Below, one piece after another: positions 45,627-54,746 of a stretch of 57,152 bases of DNA (position 1 is its first letter; each line of letters begins with the position of its first letter). The position numbers and the translations under genes were made by a program. Source of the DNA: Campylobacteraceae bacterium. Lineage in GTDB: Bacteria; Campylobacterota; Campylobacteria; Campylobacterales; Sulfurovaceae. The stretch is taken from NCBI GenBank assembly GCA_027068975.1, contig JALXFN010000070.1, forward strand, positions 1-57,152, in the 5' to 3' direction. The notes below the pieces were generated by a model. It made no database searches. It was not told the origin of the DNA and saw only the letters and a list, made by a program, of their open reading frames with translations.

Positions 45627-47081
45627 CTATTTTGCCAGTTTTTCTAAAAGCCTTAGCGTGGTACGAACTCCAGCTCCTGATGCACCATGAGGGTTTTCTC
45701 CCCAAGCATGTTCGACAAAGGCAGGACCTGCTATGTCGATGTGTGCCCATTTATCTTTATGTTCATCATCTATAAACTCTTCTAAAAATTGACCAGCTGT
45801 TATGGCTCCACCATAACGGGTGTTAGAGATATTACAAATGTCTGCAATGGCACTGTTTAGTGACTTTTTCAAGTAACGGTTAAAGTCTAATTTTGTCGCA
45901 AACTCACCAGCAGTTTTTGATGCAGCTATATAAGCATCTTTAGGGGCATCACTGTTTCCCATAACAGATGAAGTATAGTGACCTACACCTACTACAGAAG
46001 CACCTGTAAGGGTTGCAAAGTCAAAAAGGTAGTCAGCTTGAACCTCTTGTTGTGCGTAACATAAAGTATCTGCTAAGACCAAACGACCTTCTGCATCTGT
46101 ATTGCGAACTTCTATAGTTTTACCATTTTTTGCTACCAAAACATCATCTGGTTTGTAAGCGTCACCACCTATCATATTCTCAACTGCACCTACAAAACCG
46201 TGAACTTCGACAGGTAAGTTCATCTCAGCTACTGCTTTCATGATTCCTAAAACTGCAGAACCACCACTTTTGTCAGACTTCATGGTTACCATGTAGTCAC
46301 CTGGTTTGAGGCTTAGTCCACCTGAATCATAAGTTAACCCTTTACCAACCAGAGAGACAACAGCCTTTGGATTTTTTGGTTTATGCGTTAAGTGAATAAC
46401 ACGTGGTTTATGACGAGAAGCACGAGCAACAGCGAGAAGTGTCTCCATTTTTTCTTCTTTTAGCTCTTTGGGTTTTAAAATTTTACATTTTAGTCCATTG
46501 TTCTTTGCTAAACCTTTAGCTATATCAGCCATAATAGCAGGGTAACAGTCATCTGGAGTGGTGTTGACAATGTCACGTGTAAAGTTAGTAGCATCTGCTG
46601 TTATTTCACCATTGTTTAGTGCTATTACACACTTCTCTATGTCAAGTTCATACTCATTATAGTCTTCTAAAGAGATAATAACCTTTTCAATAGGTTGTTT
46701 TGCTTTTTCACTTTTGTATTTGTCAAAGCTATACGCTCCTAGTTTAAAGCCCTCTACTATGGCTCTTATAACAGCTGTACATTTAGGGTGATTCATATAT
46801 GAAGCTATTTTAAGTGATTTGTACTTGGTGGCTGATAAGCTTTTAATGGCTGTGGCAACTGCTGTTCGTACATTCAGACTTGAGATTTTATCAATCCCAA
46901 CATATAATCTATTTTTATCTATAAGTAGATAGCTATCATCTTGTCCAGCTGAATAACCAGCTTTTTTTAGAAGCTTTTTATCTTGAACAAAACGGTGTTT
47001 AAAGTTTTTATCTACTATTATTATAATTTCTACATCAGCTTCTATTTCAGTTATTGGGTTGTTGGTTACTTCAAAATTCAT
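45627..47081 (-). CDS. pepA: Leucyl aminopeptidase
   Basis: A 484-residue M17-family cytosol aminopeptidase that removes N-terminal residues with two metal ions. Catalytic motifs: VGKGLTYDSGGLSLKPGDYM, MKSDKSGGSAVLG, and NTDAEGRLVLADTL with the metal-binding NTDAEGR. The N-terminal regulatory/DNA-binding-like domain is present (residues 1-170). The length is normal. It is directly followed by the VanZ-like gene and preceded by an inverted pair of REP-like elements. Confidence 0.96.
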   Translation of the reverse strand: MNFEVTNNPITEIEADVEIIIIVDKNFKHRFVQDKKLLKKAGYSAGQDDSYLLIDKNRLYVGIDKISSLNVRTAVATAIKSLSATKYKSLKIASYMNHPKCTAVIRAIVEGFKLGAYSFDKYKSEKAKQPIEKVIISLEDYNEYELDIEKCVIALNNGEITADATNFTRDIVNTTPDDCYPAIMADIAKGLAKNNGLKCKILKPKELKEEKMETLLAVARASRHKPRVIHLTHKPKNPKAVVSLVGKGLTYDSGGLSLKPGDYMVTMKSDKSGGSAVLGIMKAVAEMNLPVEVHGFVGAVENMIGGDAYKPDDVLVAKNGKTIEVRNTDAEGRLVLADTLCYAQQEVQADYLFDFATLTGASVVGVGHYTSSVMGNSDAPKDAYIAASKTAGEFATKLDFNRYLKKSLNSAIADICNISNTRYGGAITAGQFLEEFIDDEHKDKWAHIDIAGPAFVEHAWGENPHGASGAGVRTTLRLLEKLAK

Positions 47082-47109
47082 ATTCTATTTCCTTTATTTT
47101 ATATTAACC

Positions 47110-47136
47110 GTAGGTGTGACCATGTCACACGTCAAA
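47110..47136. repeat. REP-like palindrome, family A copy 2 (GTAG head)
   Basis: GTAG (47110-47113) is followed by GTGTGAC-CAT-GTCACAC (stem arms 47114-47120 and 47124-47130). It is in inverse orientation to copy 3, 60 bases away, making a BIME-like pair between pepA and trpB. Confidence 0.8.
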
Positions 47137-47196
47137 ATCAAATATTGCATAAATTAAAAATGTATAATTTCAATATTATTCAAATCGCTATTTGTC

Positions 47197-47217
47197 GTGT
47201 GACACGGTCACACCTAC
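47197..47217. repeat. REP-like palindrome, family A copy 3 (GTAG head)
   Basis: GTGTGAC-ACG-GTCACAC (arms 47197-47203 and 47207-47213) is followed by CTAC (47214-47217), the reverse complement of GTAG. It faces copy 2; the two match at all but a few bases when one is inverted. Confidence 0.8.
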
Positions 47218-47245
47218 ATGGTTTTTTATTTATATCCGAACAATT

Positions 47246-48487
47246 TTATCTAAATTGCTCAGCTAAAATATCTTGTGCTTGTATCATATCTTTGTCACCA
47301 CGTCCAGAGAGGTTTACTAAAATGGTCTTACCCTTTATATCCTCTTTTTTCATTTTTTTCAAGTAGGCAATGGCATGAGAACTCTCAAAAGCAGGAATAA
47401 TACCTTCAGATTGAGATAGCCATACAAAGGCATCCATTGCCTCATCGTCAGTAATATGGTTGTAGGTTACGATGTTATTGTCTTTAAAGTAAGCATGTTC
47501 AGGTCCAATACCTGGGTAGTCTAAACCAGCAGAGATGGAGTGTGCCTCTTGAATCTGTCCATCTTCATCTTGGAGTAGGTAGCTAAGTTGTCCATGTAGT
47601 ACCCCTGGGCTTCCTTTTTCTAAAGAACAGCCATGTTTAGAGTCCAGTCCTAAACCACCAGCTTCTATACCGATACACTCAACTGAGTCATCTTCTAAAA
47701 AGTGGTTAAAGATTCCAAGTGCGTTTGACCCACCACCAATACAAGCGATAACTTTGTCAGGTAGGCAAGACTCTACAATATCTAACTGTTGTTTAGCCTC
47801 CCAACCAATAATAGATTGAATATCACGTATCATCATAGGGTAGGGGTGAGGTCCTGCTACAGTTCCTATAATATAGTAAGTATCACGAGCATTGGTTACC
47901 CAGTGTCTTATGGCATCGTTCATGGCATCTTTTAGACTTTGGCTTCCAGACTCTACAGCGTGAACTTTAGCACCAAGAAGTTTCATTCTAAAGACATTTA
48001 GCTCTTGACGTTTAACATCTTTAGCACCCATAAAGACTTCACACTCCAAACCAAAAAGAGCAGCAACTGTAGCAGTAGCTACACCATGTTGACCTGCTCC
48101 AGTTTCAGCAATAACTTTCTTTTTACCTAAACGTTTAGCCAGTACAGCTTGTGCAACACAATGGTTGATTTTATGAGCCCCTGTATGGTTAAGGTCTTCA
48201 CGTTTTAAGTAAACCTTAGCATCTAACTCTTTTGAGAGGTTTTGGGCAAAGTAGAGAGCAGAGGGGCGACCGACATAGTTTTTGTAGTAGTAGTCTACCT
48301 CAGCCCAAAAATCTTCGTTAAAGCGTACAGCTTCATAGTCAAGACGTAGTTGTTCAAGGGCAGGCATTAGAGTTTCTGGAACAAAGCGTCCACCATATCT
48401 ATGTTCATCATCCTGTGAACCAAAGTGACCATTGCTATCAGGGTCATGAGGGCTTGGTTTTGGAATATAAATAGTTTTTTTTGTCAT
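47246..48487 (-). CDS. trpB: Tryptophan synthase beta chain
   Basis: A 413-residue PLP enzyme that joins indole and serine to give tryptophan. Motifs: the N-terminal [14 protein letters not shown], the PLP lysine in [16 protein letters not shown], the [12 protein letters not shown] block, and the phosphate-binding GGGSNALG. It is of the TrpB1 type that works with TrpA. No trpA or other trp gene lies in the window; here trpB stands between a structured non-coding region and the pepA gene. The intervening REP pair suggests separate transcripts. Confidence 0.96.
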   Translation of the reverse strand: MTKKTIYIPKPSPHDPDSNGHFGSQDDEHRYGGRFVPETLMPALEQLRLDYEAVRFNEDFWAEVDYYYKNYVGRPSALYFAQNLSKELDAKVYLKREDLNHTGAHKINHCVAQAVLAKRLGKKKVIAETGAGQHGVATATVAALFGLECEVFMGAKDVKRQELNVFRMKLLGAKVHAVESGSQSLKDAMNDAIRHWVTNARDTYYIIGTVAGPHPYPMMIRDIQSIIGWEAKQQLDIVESCLPDKVIACIGGGSNALGIFNHFLEDDSVECIGIEAGGLGLDSKHGCSLEKGSPGVLHGQLSYLLQDEDGQIQEAHSISAGLDYPGIGPEHAYFKDNNIVTYNHITDDEAMDAFVWLSQSEGIIPAFESSHAIAYLKKMKKEDIKGKTILVNLSGRGDKDMIQAQDILAEQFR

Positions 48488-48672
48488 TCATTTTCTCGAT
48501 TTTTTGATAAGTATTGGATTATAGCGAAATAACATTTATTTTGTTTGTAATTATTAATTTGAAAAAATAAAAAGTATTATTATATAATGTAAGTATAATA
48601 ATTTTTTTTGTGATATTTTGTGTTTAATTTAACATTTATACTATTTTTATGTTTATTAAAGTTTAAATCTAT

Positions 48673-48678
48673 TATAAT
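48673..48678 (+). promoter_or_regulatory. -10 box placed at a structured-RNA start
   Basis: TATAAT ends six bases before 48685, so the expected transcription start falls on the first base or two of the TTCAACGGCATA stem arm. No good -35 hexamer is present, as is common in this phylum. Confidence 0.5.
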
Positions 48679-48683
48679 TATGT

Positions 48684-48815
48684 TTCAACGGCATATAGGT
48701 GACGGTCTAGCTCTCCCCTATTTCCTGAATTAGTATGGTTTGCTTGTAAGAGTGGATTGTCTATTAAGTCTAGATTTGTCATGTATATTTATTTTTCTAT
48801 AAGTATGCCGTTGAA
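48684..48815 (+). ncRNA. Candidate structured small RNA, unknown class
   Basis: A 132-base element in an otherwise gene-free 363-base gap. The ends TTCAACGGCATA (48684-48695) and TATGCCGTTGAA (48804-48815) pair perfectly. Inside, TGACGGTCTAG (48700-48710) pairs with CTAGATTTGTCA (48770-48781) with two G-T pairs and one bulge. Between the stems is an asymmetric loop of 4 and 22 bases, and the apical region is about 59 bases. A closing stem, internal bubble and inner stem recall 6S RNA, but it is shorter and no 6S, SRP or tmRNA signature is recognised. No T-run follows. A small inverted-repeat mobile element is the alternative reading. Confidence 0.5.
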
Positions 48816-48850
48816 CTCCCTAAGATTGCATAAGCGTTATTATTTTGAAT

Positions 48851-49336
48851 CTATTCAAAATATCCTTTTTCTTTGTTTTTTATAACACTTATGTGGTCTT
48901 TAATTACTCCATTCATTGAGATATAAACACCATTTTTATTTATAGCATTTATATAACCATAAGCAGAAGCAAAGTTAGCTGTGGCCTCTATGGGGTTAAT
49001 AGAGTAGGGAACCATAGCTCCTGTGAGGATTATCTCTTTTCTTAAGTTAGCGTCATCTAAGAATTTAGCTGTTTTATCTATGGTGTCTGTTCCATGAATT
49101 ATTATAATGGTCTGTTCAGAATGTTCCTTAATAGTTTGGACTAGCGTCTCTCTGTCGTTATCATCTATATTTAAACTGTCTTTGCCTATTATATTAACAA
49201 TTTTAAAAGTTGTTAACCAATGTTTGGCAATAGCCTTTAGTGCATTACCATTTGGTTCTATATCTAAATTTCCAGTTAGGGAATTATAGACTTTGTTAAA
49301 GGTTCCACCTGTATTTATAATTAATATCTTTTTCAT
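48851..49336 (-). CDS. Single-domain asparaginase-like protein
   Basis: A 161-residue protein equal to the N-terminal domain of type I/II asparaginases. The first catalytic Thr motif INTGGTFNKVY and the second IIHGTDTIDKTA with Thr-Asp-Thr are intact, as is ILTGAMVPYS. The C-terminal domain, which completes the active site and the tetramer in canonical enzymes of about 330 residues, is absent, and no frame downstream continues it. Such short forms occur in Campylobacterota and may be a distinct protein rather than a broken gene; activity is uncertain. Confidence 0.75.
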   Translation of the reverse strand: MKKILIINTGGTFNKVYNSLTGNLDIEPNGNALKAIAKHWLTTFKIVNIIGKDSLNIDDNDRETLVQTIKEHSEQTIIIIHGTDTIDKTAKFLDDANLRKEIILTGAMVPYSINPIEATANFASAYGYINAINKNGVYISMNGVIKDHISVIKNKEKGYFE

Positions 49337-49349
49337 TTTTATCCTTTAA

Positions 49350-50239
<890 letters not shown>

Positions 50240-50240
<1 letters not shown>

Positions 50241-50995
50241 TGGAAGATTCAAAAGAGTATTTAGCAAAAAAATCTTTTTTTGCTAAGATAATCACCATCT
50301 ATGGACGTAATGCAGTTTTAGAAGTTTTGGAAGATGACTCCATTACCATTCATAAACTTCATTTTGCAGACTCTAATAAGCCAGTAACACAGTTAGATAG
50401 AATGGTAAGCATAGCCAAAAGTAGAAATATAGAGATAGCTTATCATGATAAAAAGGCTTTATCTCGCATCTCTAAAAATGCAAAACAAGACCAAGGGGTG
50501 GCTTTAGATATTGTTCTTGACCATGCTTTAAATGAAGATGAGTTTTTAGCTCAAAATAGCTCTTATAAGGTAATAGCACTTGATGGTATTCATAATCCTC
50601 AAAACTTAGGGATGATTATACGCTCTTGTGCAGCAGGGGATGTAGATGCTATTATTTTGCCTACTAAAAACTCTGCACAAATTTCACCATTGGTTATAAA
50701 AGCTTCAGTAGGAACACTCTTTAAACTGCCTATTATTAAAACAGATTCATTTATAAAGACATTAGAGAAGTTTAAAAATGCAGATGCTAAGTTATATACA
50801 CTTTCATCTCATGCAACAAGCTCTTATAAAAATGAAGTTTATACCACTAAAACTATTTTTATACTTGGTAATGAGAGTGAGGGTGTTAGTAGTGAAGTGG
50901 AAAAGCTTTCAACTACTTCTATATCTATACCTATGAAACGTGGAGTTGAGTCGCTTAATGTAGCTGTTACAGCTTCATTATTAGCATTTTTATAA
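50240..50995 (+). CDS. TrmH/SpoU-family RNA 2'-O-methyltransferase
   Basis: A 251-residue SPOUT methyltransferase, probably the RlmB type that methylates 23S rRNA G2251. The N-terminal substrate-binding domain begins IYGRNAVLEVLEDD. The catalytic knot has ALDGIHNPQNLGMIIRSCAAGDV, FILGNESEGVS and SIPMKRGVESLNVAVTAS, the three classical TrmH motifs. It starts with GTG overlapping the fabI stop by one base. The exact target nucleotide is inferred from similarity only. Confidence 0.88.
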
Positions 50996-51011
50996 AAATC
51001 TATTTATAAAG

Positions 51012-51041
51012 AGAGATGAGTTATATCATCATCTCTTGTTT
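51012..51041 (+). terminator. Terminator after the TrmH-family gene
   Basis: AGAGATGA (51012-51019) pairs with TCATCTCT (51029-51036) over a 9-base loop and is followed by TGTTTTAGTTT. It overlaps the end of the converging small gene. Confidence 0.7.
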
Positions 51042-51299
51042 TAGTTTCTCTTGATTGAGCTTTTTAATAAGTTTTAGTGAAAGTTCACCATAACGCTCTT
51101 CGTCCATACCAAGCTTTTCAAGTAGAGGCTCTATCTCATCTTCATTTGCCCAAGCATTTAAAATCTTAAACTCTTTTTTTGTTAGTTTTACTTTTAAAAC
51201 TTTCTTGAGTTCCTCTTCCTTTTTCAGTGGATTAACGAGTTTTCTAATGTGCTTTTCAACTTCATCCATTAATGGTGTTTCTTCATTGTCTATATTCAT
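51021..51299 (-). CDS. Small charged helical protein, unknown
   Basis: A 92-residue cytoplasmic protein, strongly charged and helical, not recognised. The middle KVKLTKKEFKILNAWANEDEIEPLLEKLGMDEERYGELSLKLIKKL reads like a helix-turn-helix of the sigma-region-4 sort, with a turn at LGMDEERY. It is the last gene of the reverse-strand operon starting at ctp, and its start directly abuts the plsC stop. Confidence 0.68.
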   Translation of the reverse strand: MNIDNEETPLMDEVEKHIRKLVNPLKKEEELKKVLKVKLTKKEFKILNAWANEDEIEPLLEKLGMDEERYGELSLKLIKKLNQEKLKQEMMI

Positions 51300-52010
51300 T
51301 TATCGTTCTCTTTCATGTTTATTCATCTCTTCATCTATTACGCTTTGCATAGCTATTTGAAGGTTTTTGTACCACTCTTTATCATTTTTATCAACTTGGA
51401 ATGTATCGAGATAGTGTATGTGTACGGTTGCACTGTGAGCTGTTTTGTTATGTTCGTTAAGTAGTTTCTTACTGTTGGTTATAACTATGGGCTGAATACT
51501 AAGTTCCAATTTATTTGCTATAATACGTGTACCACCTTTAAAAGGCAATAGCTCTTGTTTGTCTGTTCGTGTTCCTTCAGGAAAAATAGCAACCACTCTT
51601 TTATATTTTTCTTTAGTCTCTTTTACATCTTTAATAAGCTTGGTAAGACCAGTTTTATTTTCTCTATCAACTTCTATCATGTTTGGAAGTTTTAAAACAT
51701 AACCAAACCAAGGAGCATCAAAGAGCTGTTTTTTTGCTACCCAACGTAGGTCTGTCTCTTCTGCAGCTTCCATTGCAATAATGTCAATTATACCCTGATG
51801 GTTCATAACAAACATATCGGCACTATTGTCTCTTTTTCCATGTGAGACTATTTTCCCCCCAATTAAGAAGAGCATGACTCTATTCCAATAATGTAAAATA
51901 TGATTTCGTTTATTTTTTAAAACAAACATGAGTGGAACCATGATTCCTGCAGCTATAAAAGATATAACTGCAGCACCATAGTAAAATCTAATTGTCGCAA
52001 ATATCTTCAT
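51300..52010 (-). CDS. plsC: 1-acylglycerol-3-phosphate acyltransferase
   Basis: A 236-residue membrane-associated acyltransferase making phosphatidic acid from lysophosphatidic acid. Catalytic motif I is NHQGIIDI (His-x4-Asp), motif III FPEGTRT, and WVAKKQLFDAPWFG belongs to motif II. Hydrophobic N-terminal helices (YGAAVISFIAAGIMVPLMFVL) anchor it. It overlaps the upstream BatD/SH3-like gene by 23 bases, so translation is coupled in the pur operon. Confidence 0.93.
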   Translation of the reverse strand: MKIFATIRFYYGAAVISFIAAGIMVPLMFVLKNKRNHILHYWNRVMLFLIGGKIVSHGKRDNSADMFVMNHQGIIDIIAMEAAEETDLRWVAKKQLFDAPWFGYVLKLPNMIEVDRENKTGLTKLIKDVKETKEKYKRVVAIFPEGTRTDKQELLPFKGGTRIIANKLELSIQPIVITNSKKLLNEHNKTAHSATVHIHYLDTFQVDKNDKEWYKNLQIAMQSVIDEEMNKHERER

Positions 52011-53022
52011 GTTTAATCCATCCTACGACACCATGTTTATATTCTATTTTTACAAAGTTATTACGCTCTGCTAGTTTTGTTGTGGTAAAACGTCTATCTA
52101 TATGTATACTTGTTGTGCTGTTGGATGTAGGAACAATATAGAGAGGTGCCCCCTCTTTGATACACACTTTTGCCAAAGCTGTATAAAATGTTAAAAGAAC
52201 AGCAGCCGAAATAACAGAAAGAATTAAGTAAAAAAAGTCTCTTTTCCATAAGAAGAGTAATAAGAATAGAATGGCTAATACTATAAATGTGTACTTTTTA
52301 AGTTTTTCAAAACTATCATCTTTAGGGTTCAGGTCTGTTTGTGCTGCGACAGAGCCATCGTGTAAATTTATTGGGATAAATTTATCAACAAATGTCTGCT
52401 TTATAGTATCAAAGTATGAAAATGTAAGTGATTTTTGCTCAGCTGGTAGAACAATATAGTATTGGATTTCCATTTTAGAACCTGTACGTTTTGCATTTTC
52501 TACACCATCTTTTAACGCTGAAGGGACAAATATATCTTCGAGATTGGCATCATGAGCCTCTATAGATATAGCAATAAGGTTTGTATGCTCATCAAAAACA
52601 GAAACTTGATGGTTTTTAATTTTTAGACCTGAAGCGATAACGCCTGAAAAGTTATCTTTTTGAGGAAGCTCTTTAACAGGAATCTTAATAGCATGTAGTT
52701 TCTCTTTTTTTCCATTTACTTTAACCGTTACACTAGGAATTTTAAATAAAATTTCTGTTGTTTTAAAGTAAAAAGTATAAAAAGTTTTTGTCCCATTTCT
52801 AATAATAACTGGTCGTTTTAAAATTGGTGTTTTATTACCTTCAAAATGAAATTTTATATTTTTAGAGTGAGCAGTTGTTGTTAAAAAGCTTATAGGAAAA
52901 ACTTGTTTTTCATATACTTGTTTAGGGACATAACTGTATTCAACTTCATTTGCCAGTAGTACATTTGTAAAGGTGATAAAGAGTGCAATTAGCGTAAAAA
53001 TATATGATTTATAATGTTGCAT
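51988..53022 (-). CDS. Membrane protein with BatD-like N-terminus and C-terminal SH3-like domain
   Basis: A 344-residue envelope protein of unknown function. A signal peptide (residues 1-24) precedes an Ig-like beta domain resembling the oxygen-tolerance (BatD) family (VYEKQVFPISFLTTT, ILKRPVIIRNGTKTFYTFYF). Two membrane helices lie at about 240-256 and 262-283. The last 60 residues look like a bacterial SH3 domain (PLYIVPTSNS, NNFVKIEYKHGVVGWIKHEDIC), which often binds peptidoglycan. It shares its first base with the purQ stop. Domain calls are by eye. Confidence 0.65.
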   Translation of the reverse strand: MQHYKSYIFTLIALFITFTNVLLANEVEYSYVPKQVYEKQVFPISFLTTTAHSKNIKFHFEGNKTPILKRPVIIRNGTKTFYTFYFKTTEILFKIPSVTVKVNGKKEKLHAIKIPVKELPQKDNFSGVIASGLKIKNHQVSVFDEHTNLIAISIEAHDANLEDIFVPSALKDGVENAKRTGSKMEIQYYIVLPAEQKSLTFSYFDTIKQTFVDKFIPINLHDGSVAAQTDLNPKDDSFEKLKKYTFIVLAILFLLLFLWKRDFFYLILSVISAAVLLTFYTALAKVCIKEGAPLYIVPTSNSTTSIHIDRRFTTTKLAERNNFVKIEYKHGVVGWIKHEDICDN

Positions 53023-53696
53023 TAAGCAATTAATCCTTCTAGCATTTTAACACCATCTTCAGAACCTAGAATATTTTCTAAGGCACGTTCAGGGTGGGGC
53101 ATAAGTCCAAATATGTTTTTGTTTTTATTACAAACACCAGCAATAGAAGTTACTGACCCATTAACCACAATAGGGTTACCATACTCATCTGAATAGCGTA
53201 GTAAAATCTGCTCATTGGCTTCTAACTCATTAAATGCCTCTTCATCTATGTAATAGTTACCATCAGCATGAGCTATAGGAATATTTAACACTTCATCTTT
53301 TTGACACTTTTGTAGAAAATCATTACTATTATTTACTACTTTTAGTGTTTGAAATTTTGATATAAAGTGAAGACCAATATTTCTTTTTAATGCACCAGGG
53401 AGAAGACCTAATTCTGTTAAAATTTGGAAACCATTACAGATACCAAGAACTTTTCCCCCATTGTTAGCATACTCTATAACAGTTTGCATAATAGGAGAAA
53501 ATTTTGCAATAGCACCAGAACGTAGATAGTCACCATATGAAAAACCACCTGGTACTACAATTAAGTCTATATTCTCTGGAAGTTGAGTCTCTTTATGCCA
53601 CACTATGGTAGTAGTACAACCAAGTTTTTCAAAAGCATACTTAGTATCTAAATCGCAGTTGGTTCCTGGAAATTGTAAAATAGCTATATGTTTCAT
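53022..53696 (-). CDS. purQ: Phosphoribosylformylglycinamidine synthase, glutaminase subunit
   Basis: A 224-residue class I glutamine amidotransferase that supplies ammonia to PurL. The nucleophile is Cys in VLGICNGFQILTELG, and the His/Glu pair is in MPHPERALE. The start region MKHIAILQFPGTNCDLDTKYAFE is typical of PurQ. Together with the neighbouring purS it implies the three-part PurLQS enzyme; purL itself is not in the window. Its ATG overlaps the purS stop by one base. Confidence 0.96.
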   Translation of the reverse strand: MKHIAILQFPGTNCDLDTKYAFEKLGCTTTIVWHKETQLPENIDLIVVPGGFSYGDYLRSGAIAKFSPIMQTVIEYANNGGKVLGICNGFQILTELGLLPGALKRNIGLHFISKFQTLKVVNNSNDFLQKCQKDEVLNIPIAHADGNYYIDEEAFNELEANEQILLRYSDEYGNPIVVNGSVTSIAGVCNKNKNIFGLMPHPERALENILGSEDGVKMLEGLIA

Positions 53697-53935
53697 TATA
53701 CTAACTCGATGGTATAGTCTTCTATAACGGTATTTGCTAAAATCTCTTCAGCCATTTTTTCTACCTCTTTTTGAGCATCCTCTTTATTGGTTGATGAGAG
53801 TTTAAGAACAATTTGTTTTCCCATTCTTACATCTTCTACACCTTCAAAGTTCATTGCATCTAGTGCATGATGAATTGCTTTACCTTGAGGGTCAAGTACG
53901 CCTTCTTTTAAAAATATGTTTACTATCGCTGTCAT
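53696..53935 (-). CDS. purS: Phosphoribosylformylglycinamidine synthase, PurS subunit
   Basis: A 79-residue small subunit that bridges PurQ and PurL. The sequence VFLKEGVLDPQGKAIHHALDAM-like start and the GVEDVRMGKQIVLKLSS strand are the family pattern. Length is normal. It lies 83 bases downstream of purC, the gap holding a REP-like palindrome. Confidence 0.94.
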   Translation of the reverse strand: MTAIVNIFLKEGVLDPQGKAIHHALDAMNFEGVEDVRMGKQIVLKLSSTNKEDAQKEVEKMAEEILANTVIEDYTIELV

Positions 53936-53982
53936 TTTTTTTCCTACTTTTTATATATAACTTTTTTTGTTTATGAAGCAGA

Positions 53983-54007
53983 GGGCAGACACTGAGGTCG
54001 CCCCTAC
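53983..54007. repeat. REP-like palindrome with GTAG head
   Basis: GGGC-A-GAC (53983-53990) pairs with GTC-GCCC (53997-54003) with one bulge, followed by CTAC (54004-54007), i.e. GTAG on the reverse strand. It lies between purC and purS, 11 bases after the purC stop. Confidence 0.65.
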
Positions 54008-54018
54008 GTGTAATTTTG

Positions 54019-54735
54019 CTATTTGTTTCCTAAGATTCTGTTTAGAACCTCTTCATAAGCTACTTTTAGTCCACCTTGACCTTTTCTAAATCGGTCTTTG
54101 TCCATACTTTCACCTGTATTGGCATCCCAAAATCTAAAGTTGTCTGGGCTTAATTCATCTATAAGAATAATATTTCCATCTGTATCTCTACCAAATTCAA
54201 GTTTGAAGTCTACAACGGTCATCTCTTTATCGGCAAAAAACTCTTGCATAATGGTGTTGATACGTCTTGCCATAAATCTAATGTAATTTAACTCATCTAT
54301 ATTGTTGACTAATTCTAAAATAAGACAGTGTTGGTCATTAAGTTTTGGGTCACCTAGTTCATCATTTTTATAGTCAAATTCAACCAATGTAAATGGAAGC
54401 ACTGTACCATCTTCTATGCCAAGGTTTCTACTAAGACTACCTGTAGCAATATTTCTAACGATTACTTCTATAGAGATAACTTCTGCTTTTTTATGCAACA
54501 TATGATTATCATCTAGCATCTCTACAAAGTGAGTATTTACTCCCTTTTTTTGTAAAACTTTAAATAGCTCAGTAGAAATTTTGTTATTTAAGGCACCTTT
54601 TCCCTCTTCACTAGACTTTTTTTCACCATTAAATGCTGTTAAATCATCTTTAAATTCAGAAATTAGAAGAGTCTCATCTTCTGTATTCCAAATCTTCTTT
54701 GCTTTACCTTCATAAAGCAACACTGTTTTCTTCAT
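54019..54735 (-). CDS. purC: SAICAR synthetase
   Basis: A 238-residue purine-biosynthesis ligase joining aspartate to CAIR. Motifs: [13 protein letters not shown] at the N-terminus, the [20 protein letters not shown] substrate loop, [21 protein letters not shown], and [14 protein letters not shown]. The length is normal. It follows ctp after 11 bases in the same direction and heads the purine block. Confidence 0.96.
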   Translation of the reverse strand: MKKTVLLYEGKAKKIWNTEDETLLISEFKDDLTAFNGEKKSSEEGKGALNNKISTELFKVLQKKGVNTHFVEMLDDNHMLHKKAEVISIEVIVRNIATGSLSRNLGIEDGTVLPFTLVEFDYKNDELGDPKLNDQHCLILELVNNIDELNYIRFMARRINTIMQEFFADKEMTVVDFKLEFGRDTDGNIILIDELSPDNFRFWDANTGESMDKDRFRKGQGGLKVAYEEVLNRILGNK

Positions 54736-54746
54736 CTCGCTTGTCC

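Noticed and set aside
45625-45750. 42-codon extension of the VanZ-like gene into pepA
   Set aside because: It is pepA read in another frame (Cys/Arg/Ser-rich); the ATG at 45624 directly follows the pepA stop.
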